Below the pieces are notes generated by a model, which made no database searches, was not told the origin of the DNA, and was given only the letters and a program-made list of their open reading frames with translations. Both the position numbers and the translations under genes were made by a program. Of a stretch of 64,000 nucleotides of DNA, positions 54,129 through 63,248 are shown piece after piece; within the stretch, counting starts at the first letter, position 1, and every line of letters starts with the position of its first letter. Origin of the DNA: Photobacterium phosphoreum (GTDB lineage: Bacteria; Pseudomonadota; Gammaproteobacteria; Enterobacterales; Vibrionaceae). The stretch is taken from positions 320,835-384,834 of the forward strand of contig NZ_MSCQ01000002.1 in the NCBI RefSeq assembly GCF_002954725.1, read 5' to 3'.

Positions 54129-54902
54129 TTAGCCAAGAGTCCGTTGATATTCTTTTAGCGATAATCCAAATTGCTTTTTAAAGCGTTGTGCAAAGCGCGT
54201 TTCTGACTGATAACCACACAGTTGTGCTAAATCTAGCTGCGTATAATGCTGTTGCTGCAATAAAGTTAATGCATACCCCATTCTTAATTCAGCTAAAACG
54301 TCTCTAAATTGGGTTGACTCTTCCCGTAAACGGCGAATCAATGTCGATTTACTTAATCCAAAATGCTGACAAGTCGATTCAATACTGTGATGCTCACTAG
54401 GTTGTTGTCTAAAGAGCGCAACTAATTTGTCTCGCCATGATAAATCTTGAGAGCCAAAGAGTTGATGCAACCGACCAATGTTGGCTAAATATTCAAATAA
54501 TGCCGTTACCATACACTCCTGAACGTTACGTGGTAATGATTTTGGCATGTTAACCAAGTTCATAAACAAGTATTCACCAGCGTGATCAAACCGATAATCA
54601 GGCGCGATATGGTGACTAGCATGATGGCGAGAACGGTTAATGAGTTCAGTGGTTGGTTTCGTAAAAAAACATAATTGTAATGATGCAAATACGGTTTGTG
54701 ATGGTTGATTAATAAAGGTTTGTTGTGAATGACCTGCGGTGAGTAACCAATTTTTAGGATCGATAGTGATCCAATCATTTTGCCATTGCAGCTTTTTTAC
54801 ACCAGTTTGTACCCAAACAATGGAAGGATAGATAAATGGCACATTGCGTAATTGCTGTGATTTTTGACCATTGTAATGAATACACTGAACAATCGCTGAC
54901 AT
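54129..54902 (-). CDS. AraC-family transcriptional regulator
   Basis: A 257-residue regulator from the ATG at 54902, which has AAGGGA upstream. The C-terminal ~100 residues form the two HTH motifs (STCQHFGLSKSTLIRRLREE; LDLAQLCGYQSETRFAQRFKKQFGLSLKEYQR). The N-terminal part is an AraC-type sensing domain. The PEBP gene upstream is on the same strand but separated by a terminator, so the pair may not be co-regulated. Confidence 0.9.
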   Translation of the reverse strand: MSAIVQCIHYNGQKSQQLRNVPFIYPSIVWVQTGVKKLQWQNDWITIDPKNWLLTAGHSQQTFINQPSQTVFASLQLCFFTKPTTELINRSRHHASHHIAPDYRFDHAGEYLFMNLVNMPKSLPRNVQECMVTALFEYLANIGRLHQLFGSQDLSWRDKLVALFRQQPSEHHSIESTCQHFGLSKSTLIRRLREESTQFRDVLAELRMGYALTLLQQQHYTQLDLAQLCGYQSETRFAQRFKKQFGLSLKEYQRTLG

Positions 54903-54944
54903 GCTATTTCCCTTTCCAGTCGAAGTAATGGTATGCATTCTACC

Positions 54945-54989
54945 AAAAAAGAAAGTCTCATAATAAATAACGATTATTAGTGAGACTTT
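54945..54989 (-). terminator. Terminator of the PEBP gene
   Basis: AAAGTCTCA (54952-54960) with TGAGACTTT (54981-54989), inner ATTAT/ATAAT pairing, and a T-run on the minus strand (A-run 54945-54950). Confidence 0.75.
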
Positions 54990-55013
54990 TCTTTGAAACT
55001 GGCTTGAACATTA

Positions 55014-55493
55014 TTAACGCTGATAATGCGCTGTAATAGACGATTTTGCTAAAGCCGTACCATTAAGCATAAAACTCACTAATGCGCATGATGCGTCATC
55101 AGGTACTTCCATTTTGTCACAAGGCAATGCCCAGACAGTAAATACATAACGGTGAACACCATGACCTTCAGGAGGACATGCACCACCGTAGCCATTAAAA
55201 CCGTAATCGTTACGCATTTCTAAACCCGCAGCAAGGTTTGCCGACGCACCTTCAACAAGCTCATGCGTTGATGCTGGAATATTAATAACTTGCCAATGCC
55301 AAAAACCACAGTCAGTCGGTGCATCAGGATCAAAACAAGTCACGGCAAAACTCTTCGTACCTTGAGGTGCATTTTCCCAAGCAAGTTGAGGTGAAATGTT
55401 ATCGCCATCGTTACCAAAGCTATTAAATGAAAAACGCTTTTCGTGATGTTGACCTTCAGTAATGCTGTTACTTGTCATTGTAAATGTTGACAT
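55014..55493 (-). CDS. YbhB/YbcL-family (PEBP) protein
   Basis: A 159-residue phosphatidylethanolamine-binding-protein fold: NISPQLAWENAPQGTKSFAVTCFDPDAP, FWHWQVINIP, GGACPPEGHGVHRYVFTVWAL with the DPDAP, GxxPPxGxHRY ligand-site motifs. E. coli YbhB and YbcL share this fold; the function is not well defined. No signal peptide, so cytosolic. Confidence 0.92.
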   Translation of the reverse strand: MSTFTMTSNSITEGQHHEKRFSFNSFGNDGDNISPQLAWENAPQGTKSFAVTCFDPDAPTDCGFWHWQVINIPASTHELVEGASANLAAGLEMRNDYGFNGYGGACPPEGHGVHRYVFTVWALPCDKMEVPDDASCALVSFMLNGTALAKSSITAHYQR

Positions 55494-55698
55494 GATTATA
55501 TGCTCTTCTTTATTGTCGATAGCATTACTATACGGCTTTCTCTTTACTTAGTTTCACCTTTAAGTGTCAATTATTATTATTATTATCGCTATTATGACCC
55601 CTTTTGTCTTTTGTTAGATATTCTAACTTTTTTAGTTACAATATATGGTACAAATGCATTTAAAAAGACTGATATATTATTATAAGGATGATAAACAA

Positions 55699-56112
55699 AT
55701 GAAATTAATGCCGTTACTCTTACTTACAGGTATATTCTCTCCTATTGTCATGGCTCAGCCTGCGTGCACTGTTACTCATTTTGAAACCATTAATATCGAA
55801 CCTACAAGAGAAGCGGTTAAATATGATCAGCAAAGTCAAACAGCCGAAGTGCACCATCAACAACCTATGCGTTGCGCGAGTATTACCTTTCAAACGTCAC
55901 ATACATTAAACAAAGTTGCGAGAGCCATGCATAATGAATTTGAAGCTAAATATGCTGATATGACGACTGCACAATCACACCTCATAAAATTTTCTGATGA
56001 TGCTCTTGATTCGGGCTATGTTCAATTACGCCGAAATAAACCTCAAACAGTCTATGCGTGTTTCTCAACCTCAAGTACGCCGATTACTTCTATTAAGTGT
56101 AAATTTGAATAA
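55699..56112 (+). CDS. Exported small protein, unknown
   Basis: A 137-residue exported protein with signal peptide (MKLMPLLLLTGIFSPIVMA) from the ATG at 55699, AAGGATG upstream. The mature part has three or more Cys (ACTVTHF, RCAS, ACFS, KCKFE) and no recognisable domain. The longer frame from 55645 is rejected. A short (ATT)n run lies in the spacer upstream. Confidence 0.55.
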   Translation: MKLMPLLLLTGIFSPIVMAQPACTVTHFETINIEPTREAVKYDQQSQTAEVHHQQPMRCASITFQTSHTLNKVARAMHNEFEAKYADMTTAQSHLIKFSDDALDSGYVQLRRNKPQTVYACFSTSSTPITSIKCKFE

Positions 56113-56157
56113 TCGACACAGATAAGCATTGCTGCTGACGACCATAAATAGATTAAA

Positions 56158-56192
56158 TTGTCCATCGCATATAACTGTATATATAATCAGTA
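56158..56192 (+). promoter_or_regulatory. LexA-box-like SOS promoter of the DinI gene
   Basis: TTGTCC (56158-56163) and TATAAT (56182-56187) are 18 bp apart. AACTGTATATATAATCAGTA (56173-56192) overlaps the -10 and resembles the LexA consensus: CTGT and TCAG half-sites at the usual N8 spacing (consensus ACAG, one mismatch). Confidence 0.7.
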
Positions 56193-56223
56193 TTATTTTA
56201 TCCAGTATAATAGATGGACTTAT

Positions 56224-56472
56224 ATGCGTATTGAATTGATGGTTAATAAAAATAACGTACTTCAAGACACTTTTTGTCAGGTTGAGCGCGAATTTTCTCG
56301 GCGTATGGCTATCTCTTGGCCTGATGCTCTAGTGCGAGTGCGTTTAGGTGGTGCTAACGAATTGAGTGTATTAGGTGGCTTGAAGGAAGATAAACAACAA
56401 GTTGAATTAGCATTAGAAGCAATGTTTGATGAAGCTGATGATTGGTTAGAGCAACCAAGTTACGATATGTAG
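56224..56472 (+). CDS. dinI: DinI-family protein
   Basis: An 82-residue protein. MRIELMVNKN, FSRRMAISWPDALVRVRLGG, NELSVLGGLKEDKQQVELAL and the acidic C-terminal helix (FDEADDWLEQ) match DinI. E. coli DinI stabilises RecA filaments and modulates the SOS response. The start at 56224 is fixed by family length. The LexA-like box upstream agrees with SOS control. Confidence 0.88.
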   Translation: MRIELMVNKNNVLQDTFCQVEREFSRRMAISWPDALVRVRLGGANELSVLGGLKEDKQQVELALEAMFDEADDWLEQPSYDM

Positions 56473-56570
56473 TGCGCTATAATTGCATATTGAGCTTGCT
56501 AATTTAATACTGCTGGCATTACCGATAAGTGCTTATACTAATAACATTGTTATTTATTGGTAATCTTATT

Positions 56571-56948
56571 ATGAGCACGTTTATTTCAAAAGATATTTGG
56601 TCTGATTTTACTGCCGATCCCGAATTTCCAGGCTTTAGTTTTCGAGATACTGATGAAAGTAATGCTAATTGCGTAACAGCATTACTTGAGCGTTGGGCGG
56701 CAGGTACTATAGAAGATCCCCACCACCATCCGCATGATGATATGTCTATTATAGTGACTGGTGAAATCGCAATTCAATTCCATTTGCGTGTTGATGGTGA
56801 ATTGGTTAACGATGGTGAACCAATGATTTTAACTGCAGGTCAAACTGGTTACATCAAAGCTAATCGCATTCACAGTGTCGTCTATACCACTGATTGTGAC
56901 ATGGTATATATCCAAAATAAAACATTTGGCTTTGAAATTGATAAGTAA
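56571..56948 (+). CDS. Single-domain cupin protein
   Basis: A 125-residue soluble protein with the cupin metal motif HHHPHDDMSII (His ligands and an acidic residue) followed by GEIAIQF, TAGQTGYI and AHRIH-like NRIHSV, the second cupin motif. Probably a small metal-binding barrel; activity unknown. The ATG at 56571 is preferred over the frame to 56529. Confidence 0.75.
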   Translation: MSTFISKDIWSDFTADPEFPGFSFRDTDESNANCVTALLERWAAGTIEDPHHHPHDDMSIIVTGEIAIQFHLRVDGELVNDGEPMILTAGQTGYIKANRIHSVVYTTDCDMVYIQNKTFGFEIDK

Positions 56949-56976
56949 TTATTAGTTAATATTGTTAGTTTCATAC

Positions 56977-57006
56977 AAAACTCTCACCTTTTCGTGAGAG
57001 TTTTTT
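56977..57006 (+). terminator. Terminator of the cupin gene
   Basis: AAAACTCTCAC and GTGAGAGTTTT around CTTTTC, then TT. Confidence 0.9.
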
Positions 57007-57181
57007 ATGCATACTATGTATGTTGATGAACAATGTATTTTGGATGCAATAGCGATTATGTAATGAAAAAATGCATAACGCTTTTTTTTTTTGTGGTTTT
57101 TATCGCATGTTAATCGAAAGTAGTCTGATTCGATACTGTAATACTATACATTACCAATATGTTAAATTACTTGGTGTTTTT

Positions 57182-57298
57182 ATGTTTACTTTAATGAATA
57201 AATTTGTCTGTCCAAAATGCGGAAAATCTGAATATCTTGAAGGAAAAAACATTATTTTGTGTATTTGTGGCTATCGTGTTGATTTCATTAAAGCGTAA
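57182..57298 (+). CDS. Possible tiny zinc-ribbon protein
   Basis: A 38-residue frame from the ATG at 57182, with FVCPKCGKSEYLE and ILCICGYRV giving a CxxC...CxC pair like a zinc ribbon. Upstream residues look unlike coding sequence. No strong ribosome site, so the gene is uncertain. Confidence 0.35.
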   Translation: MFTLMNKFVCPKCGKSEYLEGKNIILCICGYRVDFIKA

Positions 57299-57309
57299 TA
57301 ACATATTGA

Positions 57310-57669
57310 TTAATATATCGATAGAATGTCATTTAATATACTAGTTGCTTCTATTTTGATGTTCTTCGGAACGCTATAAGCTTTACAATATTCAAACGCA
57401 ATATTTTTTTGCGTTATACTTGGCAACGCATAATATTTTTGTTCTATTTCGTCTGGTAATGCTTGTATTGCATACGTTAAAGCATACATATTAGCAATTG
57501 TTTGTAGTTCATTGGTTGGTTTTTTTAGATCAAAAGGCGTGATCGAATGAATGTAACCTAAACGAAAAATAGCTAACTCATGTGCTGTTTTTACCTCAAC
57601 ATTTGCGTAGGCAAAGCAATTGTAAACTAAAGAAGTCCCAAGTATACCTACTGTAACTAATCGGTTCAT
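57310..57669 (-). CDS. Exported small protein, unknown
   Basis: A 119-residue protein with a signal peptide (VTVGILGTSLVYNCFAYA) and a helical mature part (VEVKTAHELAIFRLGYIHSI, LQTIANMYALTYAIQALP). AAGGGAGATCTA before the ATG is a strong ribosome site. Not recognised. Confidence 0.55.
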   Translation of the reverse strand: MNRLVTVGILGTSLVYNCFAYANVEVKTAHELAIFRLGYIHSITPFDLKKPTNELQTIANMYALTYAIQALPDEIEQKYYALPSITQKNIAFEYCKAYSVPKNIKIEATSILNDILSIY

Positions 57670-57915
57670 TAGATCTCCCTTCTCTCGATATTATTCTTAG
57701 TTCAGCTATTTATAGCATATACCATTACAATTGAACACTGTTTTTATGTAAAGGTATTACTGGCCTCTTTCTGTATTACAATGCGTTTTTGATAACTAGC
57801 CTGATAAATACAACCATCTGTGAATAGATTATAGGTATTAATAGTTAGCGTTTTTAACAAATAACGATAAAATGCTTCACTAAATATCTATAAAATTCAA
57901 ATTGCTGGTGAATAC

Positions 57916-58905
57916 ATGAAACATTTCTCTAAAAAATTCTCGACAGTAGTTCTGGCGAGTCTTGCATTCGTCTCTACCAGTGTCTGCGCAACACCTTCTG
58001 GTGAAAACATGTCAATATGGATTGATGTTGGCGGCCCTGTAGGTGGTCCTTATGCAACGGTTGTTCAAAATGGCGCTAAACAGGCCGCAGAAGATCTTGG
58101 GGCTAACTTACGGGTTGTTTATTCAGATTGGCAGCCACAAAAAATGATTGAGAATTTCAAGCAAGCGGTTGCAGCCAACCCATCAGGGATTATTATTATG
58201 GGCCATCCCGGTGATAGTGCTTATCAACCTTTAGTGATGGAAGCTGAAAATAAAGGTATCAATGTTACTGCTATTGATACTGCTTTACCTGCCAGTATGA
58301 ATGCGATGCAAACTAAAGGCTTTGGCTATGTTGGTGTTAGCAATGCAAAACGCGGTATAAAATTAGCGGCAGAAGCCTTACGCCGCGGACAATTTAAAGC
58401 AGGAGATCGTGCTTTAGTTTGGGGAATAAAAGATATCGCAGAGCGAAGCAAATCAACGAGAGGTATGATCAAAACGTTAGAGCAAGCGGGACTGACGGTT
58501 GATTTTCTTCAAATTTCACCAGAAACAGATAAAGATCCATCATTAGGTACTGCAGCCATTACCTCATATCTTGCAAGTCATGTGACGACGAAGTTGATCT
58601 TAGTTGATCATGGATCGCTTACTTCACAAATGGCGAATTTCTTACGTAATGCAGGTGTTAAACCTAAAGAGATTTTTGTGGCTGGATTTAGTTTATCTCC
58701 TGCAACCGCTGATGCCATTCGCAGTGACTATGTTCAATTAGTTGCGGATAGCCAACCTTATCTGATGGGATATTTATCTGTTGTACAAACAGTATTAAGT
58801 AAGCGTTATGGTTTTTCTGGTCTAAATATTGATACCGGTGCAGGGTTTGTTGATCTCAATAATATTGATTTTATTGCACCGTTAGCAGCAAAAGGTATTC
58901 GTTAA
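57916..58905 (+). CDS. Sugar-type ABC transporter, periplasmic binding protein
   Basis: A 329-residue exported protein with signal peptide (ends SVCA). The mature part is a type I periplasmic-binding fold of the RbsB class (SIWIDVGGPVGGPYATVVQNGAKQAAEDLG, PSGIIIMGHPGDSA, INVTAIDTALPA, FGYVGVSNAKRGIKLAAEAL, ILVDHGSLTSQMANFLR). Ligand unknown, probably a sugar or a related small molecule. The stop overlaps the next start (TAATG), so the three genes are one operon. No regulator or kinase gene is adjacent. Confidence 0.88.
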   Translation: MKHFSKKFSTVVLASLAFVSTSVCATPSGENMSIWIDVGGPVGGPYATVVQNGAKQAAEDLGANLRVVYSDWQPQKMIENFKQAVAANPSGIIIMGHPGDSAYQPLVMEAENKGINVTAIDTALPASMNAMQTKGFGYVGVSNAKRGIKLAAEALRRGQFKAGDRALVWGIKDIAERSKSTRGMIKTLEQAGLTVDFLQISPETDKDPSLGTAAITSYLASHVTTKLILVDHGSLTSQMANFLRNAGVKPKEIFVAGFSLSPATADAIRSDYVQLVADSQPYLMGYLSVVQTVLSKRYGFSGLNIDTGAGFVDLNNIDFIAPLAAKGIR

Positions 58906-59663
58906 TGTGCTCTAAAGCATTAGTGCTTACGGATATTAATAAGTGGTTTGGACCGATTCATGCGTTGCGTAACATTAATTTAAGTATTAATGAAGGCGAA
59001 GTTATTGCCCTACTTGGTGACAATGGCGCAGGTAAGTCAACGCTGATCAAACTTATTGCAGGGATTGAATCTTTTGATTCTGGGCATATTACTATTCAGA
59101 ACAAAAGTATTGATAAACAAGGGTATAACGTAAAAAATGCCCGTAACCTGGGCATTGAAACGGTCTATCAATCAGGCTCATTAGGTGAACAACAATCCGT
59201 ATGGCGTAACTTATTTTTAGGCCGTCATATTCGAACGCGTCTTGGATTTATCGATCAAAAACAGGAACGTCAACAAGCACAACAGTTACTGCAAAAACTC
59301 GATTTTCGTGGCGTGGGCGCAAATATTGATAGCTGTGTTTCACAACTTTCAGGTGGAGAACGACAAGGATTAGCCATTGGTCGTGCAATGTTGTTTAATG
59401 CAAAATTGGTCATCCTTGATGAGCCGACAACAGCATTATCGTTAGGTGAAGTTGAAAAAGTATTATGCTTTATTGAAACGTTAAAAGCTCAACAGCGAGC
59501 TTGTTTACTCATTACTCACAATATGAATGATGCCTACCGTGTTGCTGATCGTTTTGTAGTAATGGACCGTGGCACAATTGTTGCTGAATATCATAAGGCC
59601 GATATGGATCAACAATCATTACAACAAGCACTGCTCTCTGCTGTTGGTCGAGGTGCTGCATGA
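58905..59663 (+). CDS. Sugar-type ABC transporter, single-domain ATPase
   Basis: A 252-residue ATPase with Walker A GDNGAGKST, Q-loop TVYQSGS, signature LSGGERQGLAIGRAM, Walker B LVILDEPTTAL and H-loop LLITHNMND. Typical RbsA/MglA partners of this permease class carry two ATPase domains (~500 residues); this one has one, so two copies must pair. The 5' overlap with the binding-protein gene and the 4-bp overlap with the permease gene indicate tight coupling. Confidence 0.92.
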   Translation: MCSKALVLTDINKWFGPIHALRNINLSINEGEVIALLGDNGAGKSTLIKLIAGIESFDSGHITIQNKSIDKQGYNVKNARNLGIETVYQSGSLGEQQSVWRNLFLGRHIRTRLGFIDQKQERQQAQQLLQKLDFRGVGANIDSCVSQLSGGERQGLAIGRAMLFNAKLVILDEPTTALSLGEVEKVLCFIETLKAQQRACLLITHNMNDAYRVADRFVVMDRGTIVAEYHKADMDQQSLQQALLSAVGRGAA

Positions 59664-60640
59664 ATACATTTTTTATCCGTCATCGCGCGCCAATTATTAC
59701 CAGTTTAATGTTAGTCGGATTATGGTTATTGTTTACGGTATATAGCCCACAAACATTTACCCATATGCGTATTTATACGTCGTTCATGTCAACGATCCCA
59801 TTTACCGCCATGCTGGCTTTTTGCTTAACATTACTGGTTATCGCGCGCGAAATTGATATGAGTTTTCCATCAGTTATTGCACTTGGTGGCTATGTTTTTG
59901 CAGCAATCTTTCAAGCTACACAATCTCCCCTGCTTGCTTTTGCAGCGGCAGCTATTGTTGGTATGTTATGTGGCGTATTAAATGGCTTATTGGTGGTTTG
60001 GTTTAATATTCCCTCAATTATTGCAACGATTGGTAGTCAATTTTTTATCGGTGGTTTAACAACGGTTATCGCTGATGGATTAGCATTAAGTTTACCGGAA
60101 GTGCGCGATACTTGGTTCCATGCAATGATGGTCGGTCGGATCGCAGATGTGATCCCTGCTCAAGCGGTATGGTGTATTGTTATTTTAGCGTTTTTGTGGC
60201 TGATTTTATCAAGACATGTTTTAGGCGATAATATCAATTTTATTGGTGATAATCCGAAAGCAGCAGAAATGATGGGTGTACCTGTTGCGCGTACTCGATT
60301 GTTATTGTTTGTTTTAATGGGCTTAATGTCAGCTATTGTTGGTGTTTTTGTTAGTCTTGAAATGAGTAGTTGGTGGCCGAACCAAGGCCAAGGCTATATG
60401 TTGTTAGTCTTTGCTTCAGTATTTATTGGTGGCACATCTGTACTAGGTGGACGCGGTACTTTACTGGGAACATTTTTTGGTGCTTGTATTATTGGTATTT
60501 TAGAAGCTGGGATCATCAGTGCAGGACTGGCTGGATTTTGGACTCGCTTAGTTTATGGCATCATTATTATTGCATCTTTAATTATTCACAGTATTTTACT
60601 CAAGCAACATAAAGGTGCATGGCGACGCTTAATGCACTAA
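59660..60640 (+). CDS. Sugar-type ABC transporter, permease (RbsC-class)
   Basis: A 326-residue inner-membrane protein with about 8-10 helices. Family features: TLLVIAREIDMSFPSVIALGGYVFA (the LTGGIDLS-like block), GMLCGVLNGLLVVWFNIPSIIATIGSQFFIGGLTTV, NPKAAEMMGVPVARTRLLLFVLMGLMSAIVG and VFIGGTSVLGGRGTLLGTFFGACIIGIL. It moves the ligand delivered by the binding protein. ATGA overlap with the ATPase gene; terminator directly after. Confidence 0.9.
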   Translation: MNTFFIRHRAPIITSLMLVGLWLLFTVYSPQTFTHMRIYTSFMSTIPFTAMLAFCLTLLVIAREIDMSFPSVIALGGYVFAAIFQATQSPLLAFAAAAIVGMLCGVLNGLLVVWFNIPSIIATIGSQFFIGGLTTVIADGLALSLPEVRDTWFHAMMVGRIADVIPAQAVWCIVILAFLWLILSRHVLGDNINFIGDNPKAAEMMGVPVARTRLLLFVLMGLMSAIVGVFVSLEMSSWWPNQGQGYMLLVFASVFIGGTSVLGGRGTLLGTFFGACIIGILEAGIISAGLAGFWTRLVYGIIIIASLIIHSILLKQHKGAWRRLMH

Positions 60641-60661
60641 TTATCCACTTATACATCAAAG

Positions 60662-60690
60662 AAAAAGAGAGCTTGTTGCTCTCTTTTTTT
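60662..60690 (+). terminator. Terminator of the ABC operon
   Basis: AAAAAGAGAGC (60662-60672) and GCTCTCTTTTT (60678-60688) around TTGTT, then further T. Works in both directions between convergent genes. Confidence 0.9.
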
Positions 60691-60697
60691 GTTTCCG

Positions 60698-61045
60698 TTA
60701 TAGAATTATCCAAGGTTGATGTATTTTTAATGTAAAAGTTACTTGGTTATTATTAATAATAAAGGGCAGTTTTTCTTGGAAAGTATCAATTTCATCTTGG
60801 TTATTACACGGCCAAAAGAAATGAATACCATAACTTACATGGGCTAAACCTGATTGATGGTCATCATCAAACTCCACCATATCAACGCGTAATGATGCTG
60901 CTACAAATTGAAATCTTGCATCTTTAACGTCATGTTTTGAAAATAACATCGCTGAAAACTGTTGTTCATGCCCTTGCATATAATCAATAATAGACTCAGC
61001 AATAGAAACTGATGGCTGAGTAACAAACGTTACTTTTTCAATCAT
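60698..61045 (-). CDS. Conserved-looking hypothetical protein
   Basis: A 115-residue soluble protein from the ATG at 61045; a TTG at 61051, four bases after GGGAG, is also a plausible start. It reads MIEKVTFVTQPSVSIAESII, ARFQFVAASLRVDMVEFDDD, FFWPCNNQDEI. No domain recognised. The mixed alpha/beta pattern and the good ribosome site support a real gene. Confidence 0.5.
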   Translation of the reverse strand: MIEKVTFVTQPSVSIAESIIDYMQGHEQQFSAMLFSKHDVKDARFQFVAASLRVDMVEFDDDHQSGLAHVSYGIHFFWPCNNQDEIDTFQEKLPFIINNNQVTFTLKIHQPWIIL

Positions 61046-61051
61046 AAGCAA

Positions 61052-61355
61052 TAATCTCCCACTAATGATCCTCTATTAATCATAGTCTTTATTATTAATA
61101 AGATGGTTAAATATGCCACATAAGTGACACTGTAACAGTTTAATATTGTTAGTTTTAACCAGACATTACATACAAGAGTAAAAATACGAGCATCTATTTT
61201 TAAGCACTGTTTAGCCTTATTTCCCTGTTAGTCACAGTTTAATGCGATCTCTTTCTCGATCTTTTATTTTTTATAAATACATGAATTATATAGCTTTAAT
61301 TTATCAGTCTTATATAATATCTCTTATAGCAGATCAAGAATAAAGACCCAAAATA
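61052..61355. other. 304-bp divergent spacer, nothing recognised
   Basis: AT-rich region between the hypothetical gene (minus) and the recombinase (plus). No att-like repeats or convincing promoter could be picked out by eye. Confidence 0.35.
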
Positions 61356-62804
61356 ATGACGATCGACCCTTCAAACGCTTTAGTACATAACGACTTCACA
61401 CTTAAACCTGGAACATTACGCCAACAAACAGCACTAAGCCAACAGATCCGTCAACGTGATCATTTTGTTTCAAATCCAGCATTGGCTTATATTTATTCAC
61501 TTGCCGCTACAGATACAACAGGCGGCCAAGCAAATGCACGTTATACTTTAGAGCGCTTTAGTCGATTTTTATTAGGATCTACATTTGATCGAATTGATTG
61601 GTTAATGTTATTAACAACCCCTGCTCTGATTGAAAAAGCAATGGCTGCTTTTTTAATTCATCGTGCTCAAACTAAAGCCAAGATGAAAGGTTTATTTTAT
61701 GACCCACAACGATCATTAAAAAATTTACACATTAATCCATTAAAAAAAGCCCTTTTAGTTGTCGGTGATTATTATTATCAGCAACAGAAGATCTCTTTAT
61801 CTCAGTTAACGGATTGGCAATCTTCTATTCAACAATTCTCAGTTCATGCTCAAATTGGTACAGAATTGGATGCCGGTTGGCTCTTACCTACAATAAATGA
61901 ACAGACATTAGCGATTGAATTAACGGCTCAAGCTCAAGTTATGTTGGAAGCATTTAGTTGTTTTTGCTTAAGACCCTGTATTGAAAGAATGGATTGGTAT
62001 AGTGTTCTTTATGCACCTGTATTACAAACAGCAATGCAGTCATTTTTATCTTCTCGATTAACCATGAAAAGTAGCGATAGAAAACAGGATTATGCTCCTG
62101 CAACCGCCGATAATTTGCTAAGAATGTTACGTGGTGTGGCCTATCATGCGTGGTTATCTGAGTCGATTTCAGTTGAGACCTTACAACGAATTAAGGCGAT
62201 AAAACTGCCACGAGGCTCTCGACAATCAAGTGGTCGCTACCTCAGTTATACCGATGTTGACCAAATATCGGCACTAACTTTAGCACAATCGAATAATATC
62301 AAAGCATTAAGGGATAATGCCATCTTTTGGTTGATGTATGAATCAGGCTTGCGTCGAGCAGAGGTGATTGGGTTAGATATCGGTGATATTGACTTATATT
62401 TATGTAAAATTCGTGTTATGGGTAAAGGTAACAAGGAACGCCATGTCCCCTTTTCAAAAAGTAGCGATCTTTATTCAGCGATTGAAAAATGGTTAACTAT
62501 ACGCTTACAGCACCCACAAAAAATATCGAGTTTTTTTTGTGGCGTTAATCGTTATCAACAACTTACTTCACAACGATTAACGACCCAAACATTAAATGAT
62601 CTTTGCAAACAAATTCATCAGCTTGGTTTTTCACGTCGAATATCACCCCATGATTTTCGCCATTCTGTAGCGACAAATTTATTACGTTCAGGATATGATT
62701 TACTACTGGTCAGTAAGTTTATGGGCCACAGTAGTATTACCACAACTCAACGCTATGATCGCCGTACTGATGATGAATTACAAGGTGTTACTCCAGGTCG
62801 ATAA
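61356..62804 (+). CDS. Tyrosine recombinase with duplicated core-binding domain
   Basis: A 482-residue site-specific recombinase, longer than the usual 300-400. Catalytic domain ~295-482 with Arg333 (GLRRAEV), Lys in MGKGNKER, HxxR at 432-435 (HDFRHS), His458 (GHSSITTT) and nucleophile Tyr467 (QRYDRR), so it looks active. The N-terminal part shows two similar segments: residues 64-103 and 196-234 share LE-x-FS-x-F...(D/E)R-x-DW...P-x-L...AM-x-x-FL-x-x-R, and the sequence after each also aligns (NPLKKALLVVGDYYYQQ vs DNLLRMLRGVAYHAW). No phage or island genes flank it. Role unknown. Confidence 0.85.
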   Translation: MTIDPSNALVHNDFTLKPGTLRQQTALSQQIRQRDHFVSNPALAYIYSLAATDTTGGQANARYTLERFSRFLLGSTFDRIDWLMLLTTPALIEKAMAAFLIHRAQTKAKMKGLFYDPQRSLKNLHINPLKKALLVVGDYYYQQQKISLSQLTDWQSSIQQFSVHAQIGTELDAGWLLPTINEQTLAIELTAQAQVMLEAFSCFCLRPCIERMDWYSVLYAPVLQTAMQSFLSSRLTMKSSDRKQDYAPATADNLLRMLRGVAYHAWLSESISVETLQRIKAIKLPRGSRQSSGRYLSYTDVDQISALTLAQSNNIKALRDNAIFWLMYESGLRRAEVIGLDIGDIDLYLCKIRVMGKGNKERHVPFSKSSDLYSAIEKWLTIRLQHPQKISSFFCGVNRYQQLTSQRLTTQTLNDLCKQIHQLGFSRRISPHDFRHSVATNLLRSGYDLLLVSKFMGHSSITTTQRYDRRTDDELQGVTPGR

Positions 62805-62935
62805 TAGATCACACTATATTAATCGAAATTCATTATTTACAGCCTAATGTGCGTCATATATTCCATTACTATATTGTTATTTTTTATATTTTTATAAAAG
62901 TGTTATCGTCTAAAAAATAACAAATTGGATGACTT

Positions 62936-63202
62936 ATGTTGATATTTATACGTAGATTATTATTGTTGATATTCATTACATTCCATATTTCAAGTAATGC
63001 TTTAACGATTGAACAATATAAAAAACAATACGCATTAGTGCCCTGTACTGGCTTAGAAACTAGAATCTACAGTTTCGAAAAAAGATCAGAAATGATGTTT
63101 TCAAATGCTTCAAAAAAAGAAAAAGATAATCTAACTCGTGAATATAAAGCATTAAATACACTTTATAAAAAAAAGAAATGCCATAAAAGAACACCTCGAT
63201 AA
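62936..63202 (+). CDS. Small exported basic protein, unknown
   Basis: An 88-residue protein with a signal peptide (IFIRRLLLLIFITFHISSNA) and a lysine-rich mature part with two Cys (VPCTGLE, KKCHKRT). Its stop codon lies within the stem of the following hairpin. Not recognised. Confidence 0.5.
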   Translation: MLIFIRRLLLLIFITFHISSNALTIEQYKKQYALVPCTGLETRIYSFEKRSEMMFSNASKKEKDNLTREYKALNTLYKKKKCHKRTPR

Positions 63203-63222
63203 TATAGTTATTATCGAGGTGT
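63191..63222. terminator. Hairpin between convergent genes
   Basis: A 14-bp perfect stem (63191-63204 with 63209-63222) and a TAGT loop. It overlaps the upstream stop codon. T-runs on both sides are weak. Confidence 0.6.
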
Positions 63223-63248
63223 AATAAATAAGGAGTCATACGGAGATA

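Noticed and set aside
55571..55586. Short ATT trinucleotide run
   Set aside because: About five units only, and AT-rich spacers here often contain such runs.
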